Positions 7,334 through 15,861 of a stretch of DNA of 22,413 nt are shown here, piece by piece (position 1 is the first letter of the stretch; each line of letters opens with the position of its first letter). Made by a program: the position numbers and the translations under genes. This DNA is from Clostridium_AD sp937920395. Lineage in GTDB: Bacteria > Bacillota > Clostridia > Clostridiales > Clostridiaceae. The DNA lies in NCBI GenBank assembly GCA_052274345.1, contig DAVZGP010000066.1, positions 1 to 22,413 of the forward strand, in the 5' to 3' direction. The notes beneath the pieces were generated by a model. That model was given only the letters and a program-made list of their open reading frames with translations, had not been told where the DNA came from and did no database searches.

Positions 7334-8233
7334 CTAAACTAACTTTCCATGTTGTCCACTTACCGAACTTACTTCCTTTGAAATTTCTGGTTCTAGATGA
7401 ATCATTACATATGAGTCCCCAGTAAATATATTTTTTATTTCCGCTTCAATTTTATCGGAGAGGATGTGAGCATCCACTAGTGATGCATTTGCGAAAACAT
7501 GAACATTCACATTAATTTCTCTTGTCGGTCCACTTTTTCTAGTTTTTAAACTATGATATCTAGTGATTTCTAAATGGGAGTCAAGTATATTTATTATTTT
7601 TGAAATATCCTCATCCGGAAGTTTAGAATCTACTAAATCATTTAGAGACTTTTTGATTAAAGTTACTGAAGTCTTAACTATTAAAACTGAAACAAATATA
7701 GCAGTGATTGGATCTATAATTGGTATTTTAGTTATTTTCAATAATATAAGTCCACTAAACACTCCTATAGACGTATATACATCAGTTAGAAGATGCATAG
7801 CATCCGCTTCTAGAGCAATTGAATCTGTCTTTTTTGCTGCTTTTAATAAAACCATGGATATGCAAAAATTAACTGCAGCTGCTATCATCATTACAAAGAT
7901 ACCCACACCTACATTTTCAACAGATCCACCATTAAACATTCTTTTTATGGCTTGATAAACTATGAGAAAAGCAGCAAGTAAAATTAGCAAGGCCTCAACG
8001 AAACCAGATACATTTTCATACTTACCATGTCCAAAAGGATGACCAGCATCCTCAGCCTTTGAAGCTATCTTGATTGAGAAATAGGCAATAATGCTTGCCA
8101 AAAGATCTATAGAAGAATGGATTGCTTCAGAAATAACACTAACTGAGCCCATTAATATTCCAGCTATAACTTTTAAAATTATTAACGCAGTATTAGAAAA
8201 TATAGATAATAACGCGTTTTTTTGTTTGTTCAT
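7334..8233 (-). CDS. Cation diffusion facilitator (CDF) family metal efflux transporter
   Basis: This 299-residue protein has the six-helix CDF layout and a C-terminal cytosolic metallochaperone-like domain of about 90 residues. Metal-site motifs are seen in TM2 (H39-S-S-I-D43) and TM5 (H147-L-L-T-D151). The family motif HPFGHGKYE is at residues 65-73. HxxxD in both helices is the pattern found in zinc-selective members, against DxxxD in E. coli YiiP; zinc preference is therefore an inference. Some clostridial members are Fe or Mn exporters. AAAGGAA precedes the ATG. The promoter region contains repeated TGATAAT motifs that suggest metal-dependent control. Confidence 0.92.
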   Translation of the reverse strand: MNKQKNALLSIFSNTALIILKVIAGILMGSVSVISEAIHSSIDLLASIIAYFSIKIASKAEDAGHPFGHGKYENVSGFVEALLILLAAFLIVYQAIKRMFNGGSVENVGVGIFVMMIAAAVNFCISMVLLKAAKKTDSIALEADAMHLLTDVYTSIGVFSGLILLKITKIPIIDPITAIFVSVLIVKTSVTLIKKSLNDLVDSKLPDEDISKIINILDSHLEITRYHSLKTRKSGPTREINVNVHVFANASLVDAHILSDKIEAEIKNIFTGDSYVMIHLEPEISKEVSSVSGQHGKLV

Positions 8234-8259
8234 TTTTATTCATTCCTTTCAAATTTAAA

Positions 8260-8360
8260 TCAATTGATAATAATCAATATTTCTATTATACACCTACCAA
8301 GGTCTGGAATCAACGATTTTATTGTATTTGTTTAGCAATTATCATTTTCAATTGATAATA
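8260..8360. promoter_or_regulatory. Repeated Fur-like motif bracketing the CDF promoter
   Basis: The 13-mer TCAATTGATAATA occurs exactly twice, at 8260-8272 and 8348-8360. Each copy is part of an inverted repeat: ATTGAT / ATCAAT (8263-8278) and ATTATCA / TGATAAT (8338-8344 and 8353-8359). The near copy covers the expected transcription start and the far copy lies upstream of the -35. TGATAAT is the half-site of Fur-family boxes, so a Fur, Zur or PerR-type regulator is a reasonable but unproven candidate. Confidence 0.5.
8285..8313 (-). promoter_or_regulatory. CDF gene promoter
   Basis: On the minus strand TTGATT (8313-8308), a 17-bp spacer and a perfect TATAAT (8290-8285) are found. The start of transcription is expected near 8278, about 45 bases before the ATG. 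Confidence 0.7.
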
Positions 8361-8418
8361 TATTTTACATTATTTTACTTGATGAGTCAGCTTATATAAT
8401 TAGCTACCTAGTTAGAAT

Positions 8419-8453
8419 AAAAAAAAAGCAGATGCAATTTTGCACCTGTTTTT
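8419..8453 (-). terminator. Rho-independent terminator of the UPF0182 gene
   Basis: On the minus strand CAGGTGCA (8448-8441), loop AAAT, and TGCATCTG (8436-8429) form an 8-bp stem with one G-U pair. C and a run of nine T follow. It lies about 20 bp past the stop of the UPF0182 gene. Confidence 0.85.
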
Positions 8454-8470
8454 AATTTGTTATTCACTCT

Positions 8471-11197
8471 TTATTTATTTAGTTGTTTTAACAAAGTACC
8501 AAGTTGATTAATATATTCTCCATATTTTGCCCAATCTAAACTCTTTTGAGCATCAAGTGCTTTAGTATATAAATCATTTGCCTGCTTAATTAATTTAGTT
8601 TCAGTTTGAGTTAAAGGAGCAGTCGCTGTAGTTCCTGTCCCAGCTTTAACTACTGTATTTGGTGCCTGATAATTAAATATCTGTTGAAGTCCAGTTTCAA
8701 TATTATCAACCATCAACAACTTACTGTCGTATGCAATTATTATTTTCTTCATTTCCGGAATACTATTGGCACCACTAGCTCTTAAATACAGAGGTTCAAT
8801 ATAAAGTAGTGAATTCTTTATTGGTAAAATCACAGTATCTCCATATTGCACTTGAGATCCGCCCGTATTCCATAAAGAAAGCTGTGCTGAAATTGTAGTA
8901 TCTTGACTTATCCTCTGCTTAAATTGGAATGGACTGTAAACCGTTGTTTCTGATGCTGGAAATTTATTTAAAAACAATTTTCCATAATTTTCTCCATCCA
9001 TTCTAGCACCTAAAATTGCTGTCATGTTATACTTTCCCTTTACATTGAAATACTGTTGAAGTATCATCTCTTCACTAGTGCTTCCTGGTAATTTTTCTAC
9101 AAGGTATGGCGGAATAGTTGTTTTAACATCTCCACCTACTGCTGTCGCATTCTTGGAAACATCCCAAAAATCTTCCCCGTTATAAAACACCCCTGCATCA
9201 GTTACATGATATTTACTTAGTACTGCACTTTGAATATTAAATATATCAGATGGATACCTAAAATGTGCTTTAATGTCAGCTGGCACCTTAGATATATCCT
9301 TAAACAACTTAGGGTACGTTTTTGCATAAGTTTGCACAATTGGATCTGTTTTATCTGACACATAGAAATTTGTATTTCCATCATAAGCATCAATTACAAC
9401 CTTAACTGAGTTTCTAATATAGTTTACTCCATTTTGTGGTTGTGAGTATGGATATTTAGATGATGTTGTGTATGCATCAAGTATATAATATACTTTCCCT
9501 CCACTTATAACAAGATATGGATCTTTGTCATAAGTTAAAAATGGAGCTATGCTCTTTGCCCTTTCAACAATATTTCTGTTTATAAGAATTTTACTTGTGC
9601 TTTTAATATCTCTTGATAGTATAAAATTCATATCCCCTTTGTTTATTGCAAATAAAAGTTTATTACCTAAATTCATTTTAATTCCAGCTTCGCCAGAATA
9701 ATTTGTTATTTTATTAGTTCCACCTTGAGGATAATCAAATTCACTTACATTAGTATTTACTAAGGCATAATCATTTGTTTGCTCCCCAAAATAAATTCTT
9801 GGATTAGTTAATTTAATATTTGTACTATTTTCTAAAGGCATATCTTTAATCACAAAATCAGGTTGACCCTCTGTTGTAACTGCATTTACTTTGCTCATTA
9901 CAACGCCATAACCATGTGTGTAAATCATATGAGTATTCTGCCAAGTGCTTGGTGATAACGATTTTGAATCTATTTCCCTTGCCGCAAGAAATACTTGACT
10001 GTATTTATTATTTATTTTATATCTGTCTACGTCTATATCACTAAAATTATAGTAATATCTTAATATTTGTACTTGATTATAAAATTCAAGTGCCTGCGTA
10101 GATGAATTTATTCTAATGTTATCTATTGTTTCCTTATTACTTGCAATATCCTCTTGTTTCAAATCATTTTTTATATTAAAAGGCGTTGTAGTAATATTGG
10201 CTATATTGAATGCTTTATTTGTAAAATCAATATTATTTTGAATATATGGTTTTTCAAGTTCCTTTTGATTTGGTTTTACAACAGTACTCTGAACTACAGC
10301 CGCTGATATTACTTGTACAAAGCTTATTAATACTATAGCGACAACTGAAATTATTATAGGCTTAACCTTTGATTTCAAAACATTAATAAATATTACAACT
10401 GCAGCAATTATACAAACCACAATTAGTATTTTATAAAACAGTAATGTTACATGAACATCAGTATAACTTGCACCATATGCAACCCCACTTGGACTATACA
10501 CTAAATTAAATGAATTTATTAAATATCCAATCGAAAGAAAAAATGCTATAAGTGATGCTATTATTGCAATTTGTTTTCCTGCAAACACACTGAGTTCCTT
10601 ACCTGTTGATTTAATGTCATCAAAAGGGTTTACTGCCTTCCCTACCTTAAACGTATCCTTTGTTTTAAACACAAAGAAAACTATCGCTTTAATAATAATT
10701 AAGAATACTAGCAACGTCATTACAAAACTATATAATGATTGAATTAAAGGAAGTTTAAAAATATAAAAAGACACATCCAAATTAAAAATAGGGTCTTTCG
10801 CATTAAAACTAACTGCATTTATAAATTGAAGAATCATATTCCAATATACGGATGAAAAAGCAAAAGAAAATACAAGTGAAATAATTATATTAGAAGCTAT
10901 AAAAATCTTATTTTGAATAATATCTTTTTTTGTATTTACCTCTACTACTTTTTTCATATGTGCAATACTCTTTTTTATTCCCTTATAGTAAAACAATATA
11001 CCAATATAACTAAGGATAAAAACAGGCACCATAAGCTTTAACACTGTAAGTATTTTGGTAAAGTATACCGAAAGATATCCAACTGTATTAAACCACTCAA
11101 TATTAATAATTAATTGAGCTATATTACCTAACGAAAATAAACATACAAAAAGAATTATAACTATAAACGATACAACGAACTTTTTTTTCTTACTCAT
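8471..11197 (-). CDS. UPF0182 family large membrane protein (COG1615)
   Basis: This 908-residue protein has seven predicted N-terminal membrane helices (roughly residues 8-30, 48-68, 96-120, 152-180, 208-232, 246-268, 278-303). A long extracytoplasmic region of about 600 residues follows. The layout, length and motifs (DPIFNLDVSFYIFKLP; YTHGYGVVMS; IYFGE; LPFKQR-like FQFKQRIS) match UPF0182. The family is widespread in actinobacteria and clostridia; its function is not established. AGAGGTGA lies 5 bases before the ATG. The C-terminal 60 residues are low in hydrophobicity and helical. A terminator follows the stop closely. The gene is 124 bp downstream of the aldehyde dehydrogenase gene on the same strand, with no obvious terminator between, so read-through is possible. 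Confidence 0.9.
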   Translation of the reverse strand: MSKKKKFVVSFIVIILFVCLFSLGNIAQLIINIEWFNTVGYLSVYFTKILTVLKLMVPVFILSYIGILFYYKGIKKSIAHMKKVVEVNTKKDIIQNKIFIASNIIISLVFSFAFSSVYWNMILQFINAVSFNAKDPIFNLDVSFYIFKLPLIQSLYSFVMTLLVFLIIIKAIVFFVFKTKDTFKVGKAVNPFDDIKSTGKELSVFAGKQIAIIASLIAFFLSIGYLINSFNLVYSPSGVAYGASYTDVHVTLLFYKILIVVCIIAAVVIFINVLKSKVKPIIISVVAIVLISFVQVISAAVVQSTVVKPNQKELEKPYIQNNIDFTNKAFNIANITTTPFNIKNDLKQEDIASNKETIDNIRINSSTQALEFYNQVQILRYYYNFSDIDVDRYKINNKYSQVFLAAREIDSKSLSPSTWQNTHMIYTHGYGVVMSKVNAVTTEGQPDFVIKDMPLENSTNIKLTNPRIYFGEQTNDYALVNTNVSEFDYPQGGTNKITNYSGEAGIKMNLGNKLLFAINKGDMNFILSRDIKSTSKILINRNIVERAKSIAPFLTYDKDPYLVISGGKVYYILDAYTTSSKYPYSQPQNGVNYIRNSVKVVIDAYDGNTNFYVSDKTDPIVQTYAKTYPKLFKDISKVPADIKAHFRYPSDIFNIQSAVLSKYHVTDAGVFYNGEDFWDVSKNATAVGGDVKTTIPPYLVEKLPGSTSEEMILQQYFNVKGKYNMTAILGARMDGENYGKLFLNKFPASETTVYSPFQFKQRISQDTTISAQLSLWNTGGSQVQYGDTVILPIKNSLLYIEPLYLRASGANSIPEMKKIIIAYDSKLLMVDNIETGLQQIFNYQAPNTVVKAGTGTTATAPLTQTETKLIKQANDLYTKALDAQKSLDWAKYGEYINQLGTLLKQLNK

Positions 11198-11321
11198 AAA
11201 ATCACCTCTTATTTATTTTATATATAACATATTTTTAACATATTCTTAAAATATTTTCCACATAACTTATATACATTATATCTTATATTTATCCTTATTA
11301 AAGCATTAGTTTAGAAAACAA

Positions 11322-12713
11322 CTATTTTAATATTTTTTTTATAAGTTTTATTCTATTTCCATAAGGTGGAAAAATAAGTTTTATATCTATAGAGGTACTT
11401 TTCTTTAATATACTTTTTCTGTGAGAAAAAGTCTCAAAACTATCTCTTCCATGATACCCACCAATGCCTGAATTCCCTACTCCACCAAAAGGCATATTTG
11501 AACTTGCAACGTGAGATATAGTATCATTAACGCACCCTCCCCCAAAAGAAATTCTACCCAAAACAGCTGTCTGAACATTTTTATCTTCCGTAAAAACATA
11601 TAACGCTAATGGCTTTGGTCTATTATTTATCATTTCTATAACTTCTTCTAAATTCTCATATTCTAGTATTGGCATAATTGGTCCAAATATCTCATCTTGC
11701 ATAACTGCATCCTTAAAGTCTACGTTATCAATAATTGTTGGTTCAATGTACAAAGTACCTTGATTTGAATTACCACCATATATTACTTTATTCTTATCTT
11801 TCTCAATTATTGAAGTCAATCTTTTAAACTGCCTACTACTCACAATTCTTCCGTAATCAATGCTTTTAGAAGCATCCTCACCATAAAAACTTATTGCTGT
11901 ACTTTTTAACTTTTCTATAAATTTTTCTTTTATAACTTTGTCCACAAATATATAATCCGGAGCTATGCAAGTTTGTCCTGTATTTACAAGTTTACCCCAT
12001 AATATTCTTTTTGCTGCAATGTCTAAATTAGCAGTTTTGTCTACTATTACTGGACTTTTCCCACCTAGTTCAAGTGTTACGGGAACAAGATTTTCTGCAG
12101 CTGCCCTCATCACTATTCTTCCAACTGGTACGCTACCAGTAAAAAATATATAATCAAATGCTGAATTAATAAGCGCAGAAGTAGTTTCTTTTTCCCCTTC
12201 AATAACTCGTATATAGTTTTTTTCAAAAGTTTCTTCAATTATTTTTCTTATTAACCCTGACACAGTAGGTGTATTTTCTGATGGTTTTAAAACAGCACAA
12301 TTTCCAGCTGCTATTGCTCCTACTAAGGGCTCAATTAAAAGCTGAAACGGATAATTAAATGGTCCTATAATAAGTACTGTTCCATATGGTTCATACATAA
12401 TATACCCCTTAGATGGAAACTGATGTATAGGTGTCTTCACTCTTTTAGTCTTAGCCCACTTCTTTGAATGTTTTATAAAATTACCTATACTATCCAAAAC
12501 GAAACCAATCTCTGTACCATAAGCTTCAAATTCACTTTTCCCCAAATCCCTATATAATGCATTTATTATCTCTTTTTCGTATTTTTTTATTACGTTTTTT
12601 AACTTTTTAAGTGCAGATATTCTATATTCTATGTTCCTTGTTTCTCCTGCAAGAAAAAACTTATTATGTTCATAAAGCATGTTTTTTACTATTTCTTTAT
12701 CTATTATATCCAT
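11322..12713 (-). CDS. Aldehyde dehydrogenase, class-3 type (NAD(P)-dependent)
   Basis: This 463-residue enzyme should oxidise an aldehyde to the acid. The catalytic residues are in place: N120 (GPFN), E215 in LELGGKSP and the nucleophile C249 in NTGQTC. The cofactor-site FTGS is at 191-194. Its length and the short N-terminus fit the ALDH3-like group (fatty or aromatic aldehyde dehydrogenases, such as B. subtilis YwdH) rather than the roughly 490-residue classical ALDHs. A basic, hydrophobic C-terminal tail (about residues 440-463) resembles the membrane-associating tails in this group. The site before the ATG is only GGGGG, a weak match. An 18-bp palindrome over its promoter suggests tight regulation. 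The substrate is unknown. Confidence 0.92.
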   Translation of the reverse strand: MDIIDKEIVKNMLYEHNKFFLAGETRNIEYRISALKKLKNVIKKYEKEIINALYRDLGKSEFEAYGTEIGFVLDSIGNFIKHSKKWAKTKRVKTPIHQFPSKGYIMYEPYGTVLIIGPFNYPFQLLIEPLVGAIAAGNCAVLKPSENTPTVSGLIRKIIEETFEKNYIRVIEGEKETTSALINSAFDYIFFTGSVPVGRIVMRAAAENLVPVTLELGGKSPVIVDKTANLDIAAKRILWGKLVNTGQTCIAPDYIFVDKVIKEKFIEKLKSTAISFYGEDASKSIDYGRIVSSRQFKRLTSIIEKDKNKVIYGGNSNQGTLYIEPTIIDNVDFKDAVMQDEIFGPIMPILEYENLEEVIEMINNRPKPLALYVFTEDKNVQTAVLGRISFGGGCVNDTISHVASSNMPFGGVGNSGIGGYHGRDSFETFSHRKSILKKSTSIDIKLIFPPYGNRIKLIKKILK

Positions 12714-12761
12714 ATTAAAACCCCCATTTAATTATTATATTAAAGCACTTTTAAAAAATGT

Positions 12762-12801
12762 TTAGTATTTAAATACTAAGTCTACACTATTTATACCACA
12801 A
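12762..12801 (-). promoter_or_regulatory. Promoter with an 18-bp palindromic operator, aldehyde dehydrogenase gene
   Basis: On the minus strand TTGTGG (12801-12796), a 17-bp spacer and TAGTAT (12778-12773) form a possible promoter. The perfect 18-bp palindrome TTAGTATTTAAATACTAA (12762-12779) covers the -10, where a bound repressor would block polymerase. The repressor is not known. Confidence 0.5.
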
Positions 12802-12811
12802 TTTGAGACAA

Positions 12812-12853
12812 AAAAAAGAAATAAAAAGAACTTAGCCTTTTTATTTCTTTTTT
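12812..12853 (-). terminator. Long hairpin terminator after ftsH
   Basis: Perfect 17-bp arms (12812-12828 and 12837-12853) surround the loop AACTTAGC. On the minus strand the stem ends in a run of T residues about 40 bp past the ftsH stop. The stem is A/T-rich apart from a few G-C pairs. It may also act on the other strand. Confidence 0.75.
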
Positions 12854-12892
12854 ACCTTTTATTTTAAAAACAATTTAATTTCAAATAAACTT

Positions 12893-14692
12893 TTAACTTC
12901 TTGCAAATATCTCTTGAAATTCTACACCTTCTAGTTTTTCTTTTATTAGAAGTTCTTCTGCAACGGCATTAAGTTTACTCCTATTATCAGTTAAAAGTGT
13001 TAAAGCTTTTGTATATGCTACATCTATAAGTTTCTTTACTTCTTGATCTATTTTGTATGCTGTTTCTTCACTATATTTTCTATCCTTGCCCATATCTCTT
13101 CCAAGGAATACTTCATCACTACCTGAACCAAATGCTATTGTCCCAAGAGTGTCACTCATTCCATAATCCATCACCATTTGTCTTGCGATTCCTGTGGCTC
13201 TTTCGATATCATTACTAGCACCAGTACTTATATCACCAATAACTAGTTTCTCTGCAACTCTGCCACCAAGCAATCCCACAATTTCTCCTTCAAGTCTTGA
13301 CCTAGACATATATGATCTGTCTTCTTCTGGAAGACGCATAGTATATCCACCAGCCCTTCCTCTTGGAACTATACTTATCTGATGAACTGGGTCAGAGTTT
13401 GGAAGTAAATTCATTACAATTGCGTGGCCTGCTTCATGATATGCTGTAAGTCTTCTATCATCTTCGCTAACCACTCTACTTTTCTTTTCAGGACCAGCCA
13501 TTATTCTTGTAGCCGCTTCTTCAAGTTCTTCCATTCCAATCAACTTTTTATCTTTTCGAACAGTTAAAAGTGCTGATTCATTCATTAAATTTTCAATATC
13601 TGCACCTGTAAATCCAGGTGTCCTTTTAGCAAGTACGCTAAGTTTAACTTCTGGTGCAAGATGCTTATTCTTAGAATGAACTGCTAAGATTTCCTCTCTA
13701 CCTTTTCTATCAGGTACTCCTACAAGTATTTGTCTATCAAATCTACCCGGTCTTAGTAGTGCTGGATCAAGTACATCAGATCTATTCGTAGCTGCAATCA
13801 TAATTATTCCTTCATTTTCTCCGAAACCATCCATTTCAACTAGAAGTTGGTTTAATGTTTGTTCTCTTTCATCATTTCCACCACCAACACCTGCACCTCT
13901 TTGTCTTCCGACGGCATCAATTTCATCTATAAAAATTATACAAGGTGAATTCTTTTTAGCCTGTTCAAATAAATCTCTTACTCTAGAAGCACCAACACCT
14001 ACAAACATTTCTACAAAATCCGAACCTGAAATGCTAAAAAATGGGACTCCAGCCTCTCCAGATATTGCTCTTGCAAGTAATGTTTTTCCCGTTCCTGGGG
14101 GTCCTATTAATAATACTCCCTTGGGGATACGAGCACCCATTTCCATATATCTTTTAGGTTGTTTTAAAAAATCAACTATCTCTGCAAGCTCTGCTTTTTC
14201 TTCATCTGCTCCTGCAACATCATTAAAACTAACTTTCTTCTTACTAGGATCGGCAAGTTTTGCCTTACTTTTCCCAAATTTCATTACACCACCGCTTCCA
14301 CCGGCACCTTTTGATTGTTTCATAAATATAAATCCAAAACCTACAAGCATTAAAATCAATAATACATTAGGCAAGTACTGTAACCACACTGGAATAGTTG
14401 GTGGTTTTACATACGTTTCCTGAACACTTTCACTCTTTGGATGATCCTTAATAAATTGAAATAGTCTGGCTGATGGAACAATCGTTTTATATGTAGTTCC
14501 ATTTTTTAATGTTCCAGAAACTGTCATTTGATCTACTTCAACCACAAAACTTTTTACAGTATTACTGGTCCAATCACTTTGAAATTGATTAAAATTAATA
14601 ATAGTTGATTTCTGATCTGTTTTAGAAAGCATAAATACTGCAACAACAACAAAAATTATAGTCCATGCAGCAATACCTGATCTTTTTTTCAT
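12893..14692 (-). CDS. ftsH: ATP-dependent zinc metalloprotease FtsH
   Basis: This 599-residue membrane-anchored AAA+ protease degrades misfolded membrane proteins and selected regulators. Membrane helices lie at about residues 7-23 and 106-124, with a short periplasm-type domain between. The AAA module has Walker A GPPGTGKT (197-204), Walker B IIFIDEID (252-259) and the second region of homology RPGRFDR (314-320). The protease has HEAGH (419-423), and D495 in STGASND is the third zinc ligand. The length is slightly below the usual 610-650 because the C-terminal tail is short. It is not next to tilS-hpt, the usual Firmicute ftsH context, so it may be a second copy; this cannot be decided here. 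A long leader of about 220 nt is predicted. Confidence 0.97.
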   Translation of the reverse strand: MKKRSGIAAWTIIFVVVAVFMLSKTDQKSTIINFNQFQSDWTSNTVKSFVVEVDQMTVSGTLKNGTTYKTIVPSARLFQFIKDHPKSESVQETYVKPPTIPVWLQYLPNVLLILMLVGFGFIFMKQSKGAGGSGGVMKFGKSKAKLADPSKKKVSFNDVAGADEEKAELAEIVDFLKQPKRYMEMGARIPKGVLLIGPPGTGKTLLARAISGEAGVPFFSISGSDFVEMFVGVGASRVRDLFEQAKKNSPCIIFIDEIDAVGRQRGAGVGGGNDEREQTLNQLLVEMDGFGENEGIIMIAATNRSDVLDPALLRPGRFDRQILVGVPDRKGREEILAVHSKNKHLAPEVKLSVLAKRTPGFTGADIENLMNESALLTVRKDKKLIGMEELEEAATRIMAGPEKKSRVVSEDDRRLTAYHEAGHAIVMNLLPNSDPVHQISIVPRGRAGGYTMRLPEEDRSYMSRSRLEGEIVGLLGGRVAEKLVIGDISTGASNDIERATGIARQMVMDYGMSDTLGTIAFGSGSDEVFLGRDMGKDRKYSEETAYKIDQEVKKLIDVAYTKALTLLTDNRSKLNAVAEELLIKEKLEGVEFQEIFARS

Positions 14693-14693
14693 C

Positions 14694-14708
14694 AGAGAAC
14701 ACCTCTCT
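14694..14708 (-). promoter_or_regulatory. Small hairpin enclosing the ftsH ribosome binding site
   Basis: On the minus strand AGAGA-GGTGT-TCTCT places most of the Shine-Dalgarno AGAGGTG within a 5-bp stem and its loop, ending two bases before the ATG. It could lower translation at low temperature, but the stem is short and this is only a suggestion. Confidence 0.3.
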
Positions 14709-14920
14709 TTCTCAATATATTACTTAACTTCTTTATGTTCTTAATACCTCACTTATTGTATACTTAACCCTATTAAAAAATTCTATTGATTAATAATACC
14801 TTCTATATTATATCCTTAATTGACAGAAGTTCATAATAAAGTTTAATTTTTTTTAAATTTATTTACTTATCCTATTACTTTAACCCTTCCACCCTTTCAT
14901 ATACTATGTTTATAAAGGAG

Positions 14921-14949
14921 AGTATATCATAGACACTATCAAAACACAA
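14921..14949 (-). promoter_or_regulatory. Probable ftsH promoter
   Basis: On the minus strand TTGTGT (14949-14944), a 17-bp spacer and TATACT (14926-14921) are present. The start is expected near 14914, which implies a leader of about 220 nt before the ftsH ATG. Confidence 0.6.
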
Positions 14950-14978
14950 CAGTTTCAAAACTACTTTGTTCAGTTATG

Positions 14979-15007
14979 TTGAAATAAAATTTTCATTGTG
15001 TTATATT
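14979..15007 (+). promoter_or_regulatory. tetR-family gene promoter
   Basis: TTGAAA (14979-14984), a 17-bp spacer and TATATT (15002-15007) lie with the expected start near 15014, about 25 bases before the ATG. TTTCAA (14953-14958) is an inverted copy of the -35 box and with it could form an operator of TetR type, though the spacing is wide. Confidence 0.65.
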
Positions 15008-15038
15008 TATAGAAAACTGAGAACGAGGTGTTTAAAGT

Positions 15039-15677
15039 ATGGATATAACTAACAAATCCGATTTTATTGAAAATGTCGAAGAAAAAATTCCAGCAAAACT
15101 TGGAAGGCCTATTGATAAACTACGTGATCTCGCTATTCTTAAGGCAGCCTTAGAGCTTGTTGCAGAGCAAGGATACGACTGTGTAACCATGGACGCTATA
15201 GCGCTGCGTGCCCATGCAGGAAAGGCTACCTTGTACCGTAGATGGAAATCTAAGCCCTATCTTATGGCAGAAGCTATAACATTTATCTTACCTTGCGAGC
15301 AGAAGGTTGACCCTAAACGCTGTGACGATAATTTTAGAAATTATTTTTGTGAATTGCTTAGCACATATTTTGGGGTAAATGATGAGGTTAGGCAAAAGGT
15401 AATGCTCTCAATTGCAACAGCAATAAGCAGGGATAAATCATTATCCGAAGCTATCCACTTGGAATGTATAACAAATCAGACATATGTATTTCGTGATGCC
15501 ATAGAGTGCACCATGAATATCAAAATAGATGAACATCAACTAAAACTTCTGGCAGATGTAGGTCCTGCATTATTATGTTATAAACTCATAAGCACTGGAA
15601 AACCAATTGAAATGAAATATGTAGAACATATTGTTGATCATTTAATAATTCCCCTTATAACTCTTAATAAAAAATAG
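15039..15677 (+). CDS. TetR/AcrR family transcriptional regulator
   Basis: This 212-residue protein has an N-terminal TetR helix-turn-helix at about residues 28-75: ILKAALELVAEQGYD, then TMDAIALRAHAGKATLYRRW, with the family's K-ATLYRRWxSK ending. The C-terminal domain binds an unknown ligand and two Cys residues occur in its first part. GAGGTG precedes the ATG by 8 bases. Regulators of this type usually control their own gene and a neighbour, often a transporter or enzyme. Here the gene is divergent from ftsH and is followed by accessory DNA, so its original target may have been displaced or may be ftsH. The base composition looks less AT-rich than the genes that follow. Confidence 0.92.
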   Translation: MDITNKSDFIENVEEKIPAKLGRPIDKLRDLAILKAALELVAEQGYDCVTMDAIALRAHAGKATLYRRWKSKPYLMAEAITFILPCEQKVDPKRCDDNFRNYFCELLSTYFGVNDEVRQKVMLSIATAISRDKSLSEAIHLECITNQTYVFRDAIECTMNIKIDEHQLKLLADVGPALLCYKLISTGKPIEMKYVEHIVDHLIIPLITLNKK

Positions 15678-15694
15678 CATTAATATTCCTACAT

Positions 15695-15746
15695 ATATAA
15701 ATAAAACAACTAGCTAATTATGTGAATATAGATGTTTTATTTATAT
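15695..15746. repeat. 14-bp perfect inverted repeat downstream of tetR
   Basis: Arms ATATAAATAAAACA (15695-15708) and TGTTTTATTTATAT (15733-15746) enclose 24 bases. The stem is almost all A/T and lacks a clear T-run, so it is a poor terminator. It lies at the boundary between ordinary chromosomal genes and the mobile-element region. Confidence 0.5.
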
Positions 15747-15785
15747 GAAGAAACACATTTGAGTCAATAATATAATTTTAAATTA

Positions 15786-15846
15786 TCACCTCCCCTTATT
15801 AAACAAGGTCTAAAAGGTGCCCCCGTTTAATAAAGTTTCACCTCCT
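15786..15846. other. GC-rich structured pocket with repeated CACCTCC motif
   Basis: TCACCTCC occurs at 15786-15793 and 15838-15845, and its inverse AGGTG at 15815-15819 lies midway. TTATTAAAC (15796-15804) and GTTTAATAA (15825-15833) form a 9-bp stem around the middle copy. AGGTG could pair with either CACCT, so alternative hairpins are possible. The C/G runs stand out against the AT-rich surroundings. It is downstream of the HTH/RHH gene but has no T-run. It may be a binding site, an element end or a small RNA; I cannot tell which. Confidence 0.4.
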
Positions 15847-15861
15847 AGATAATATGTATTT

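Larger units (their letters stand above)
14693..15038. other. Divergent ftsH / tetR intergenic region
   Basis: This 346-bp gap holds two promoters facing away from each other (14949-14921 minus and 14979-15007 plus) with 29 bp between their -35 boxes. The rest, 14709-14915, is the AT-rich ftsH leader. A TATAAT (14812-14807) with no good -35 may be a second ftsH promoter. I see no gene and no recognised riboswitch. Confidence 0.6.
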
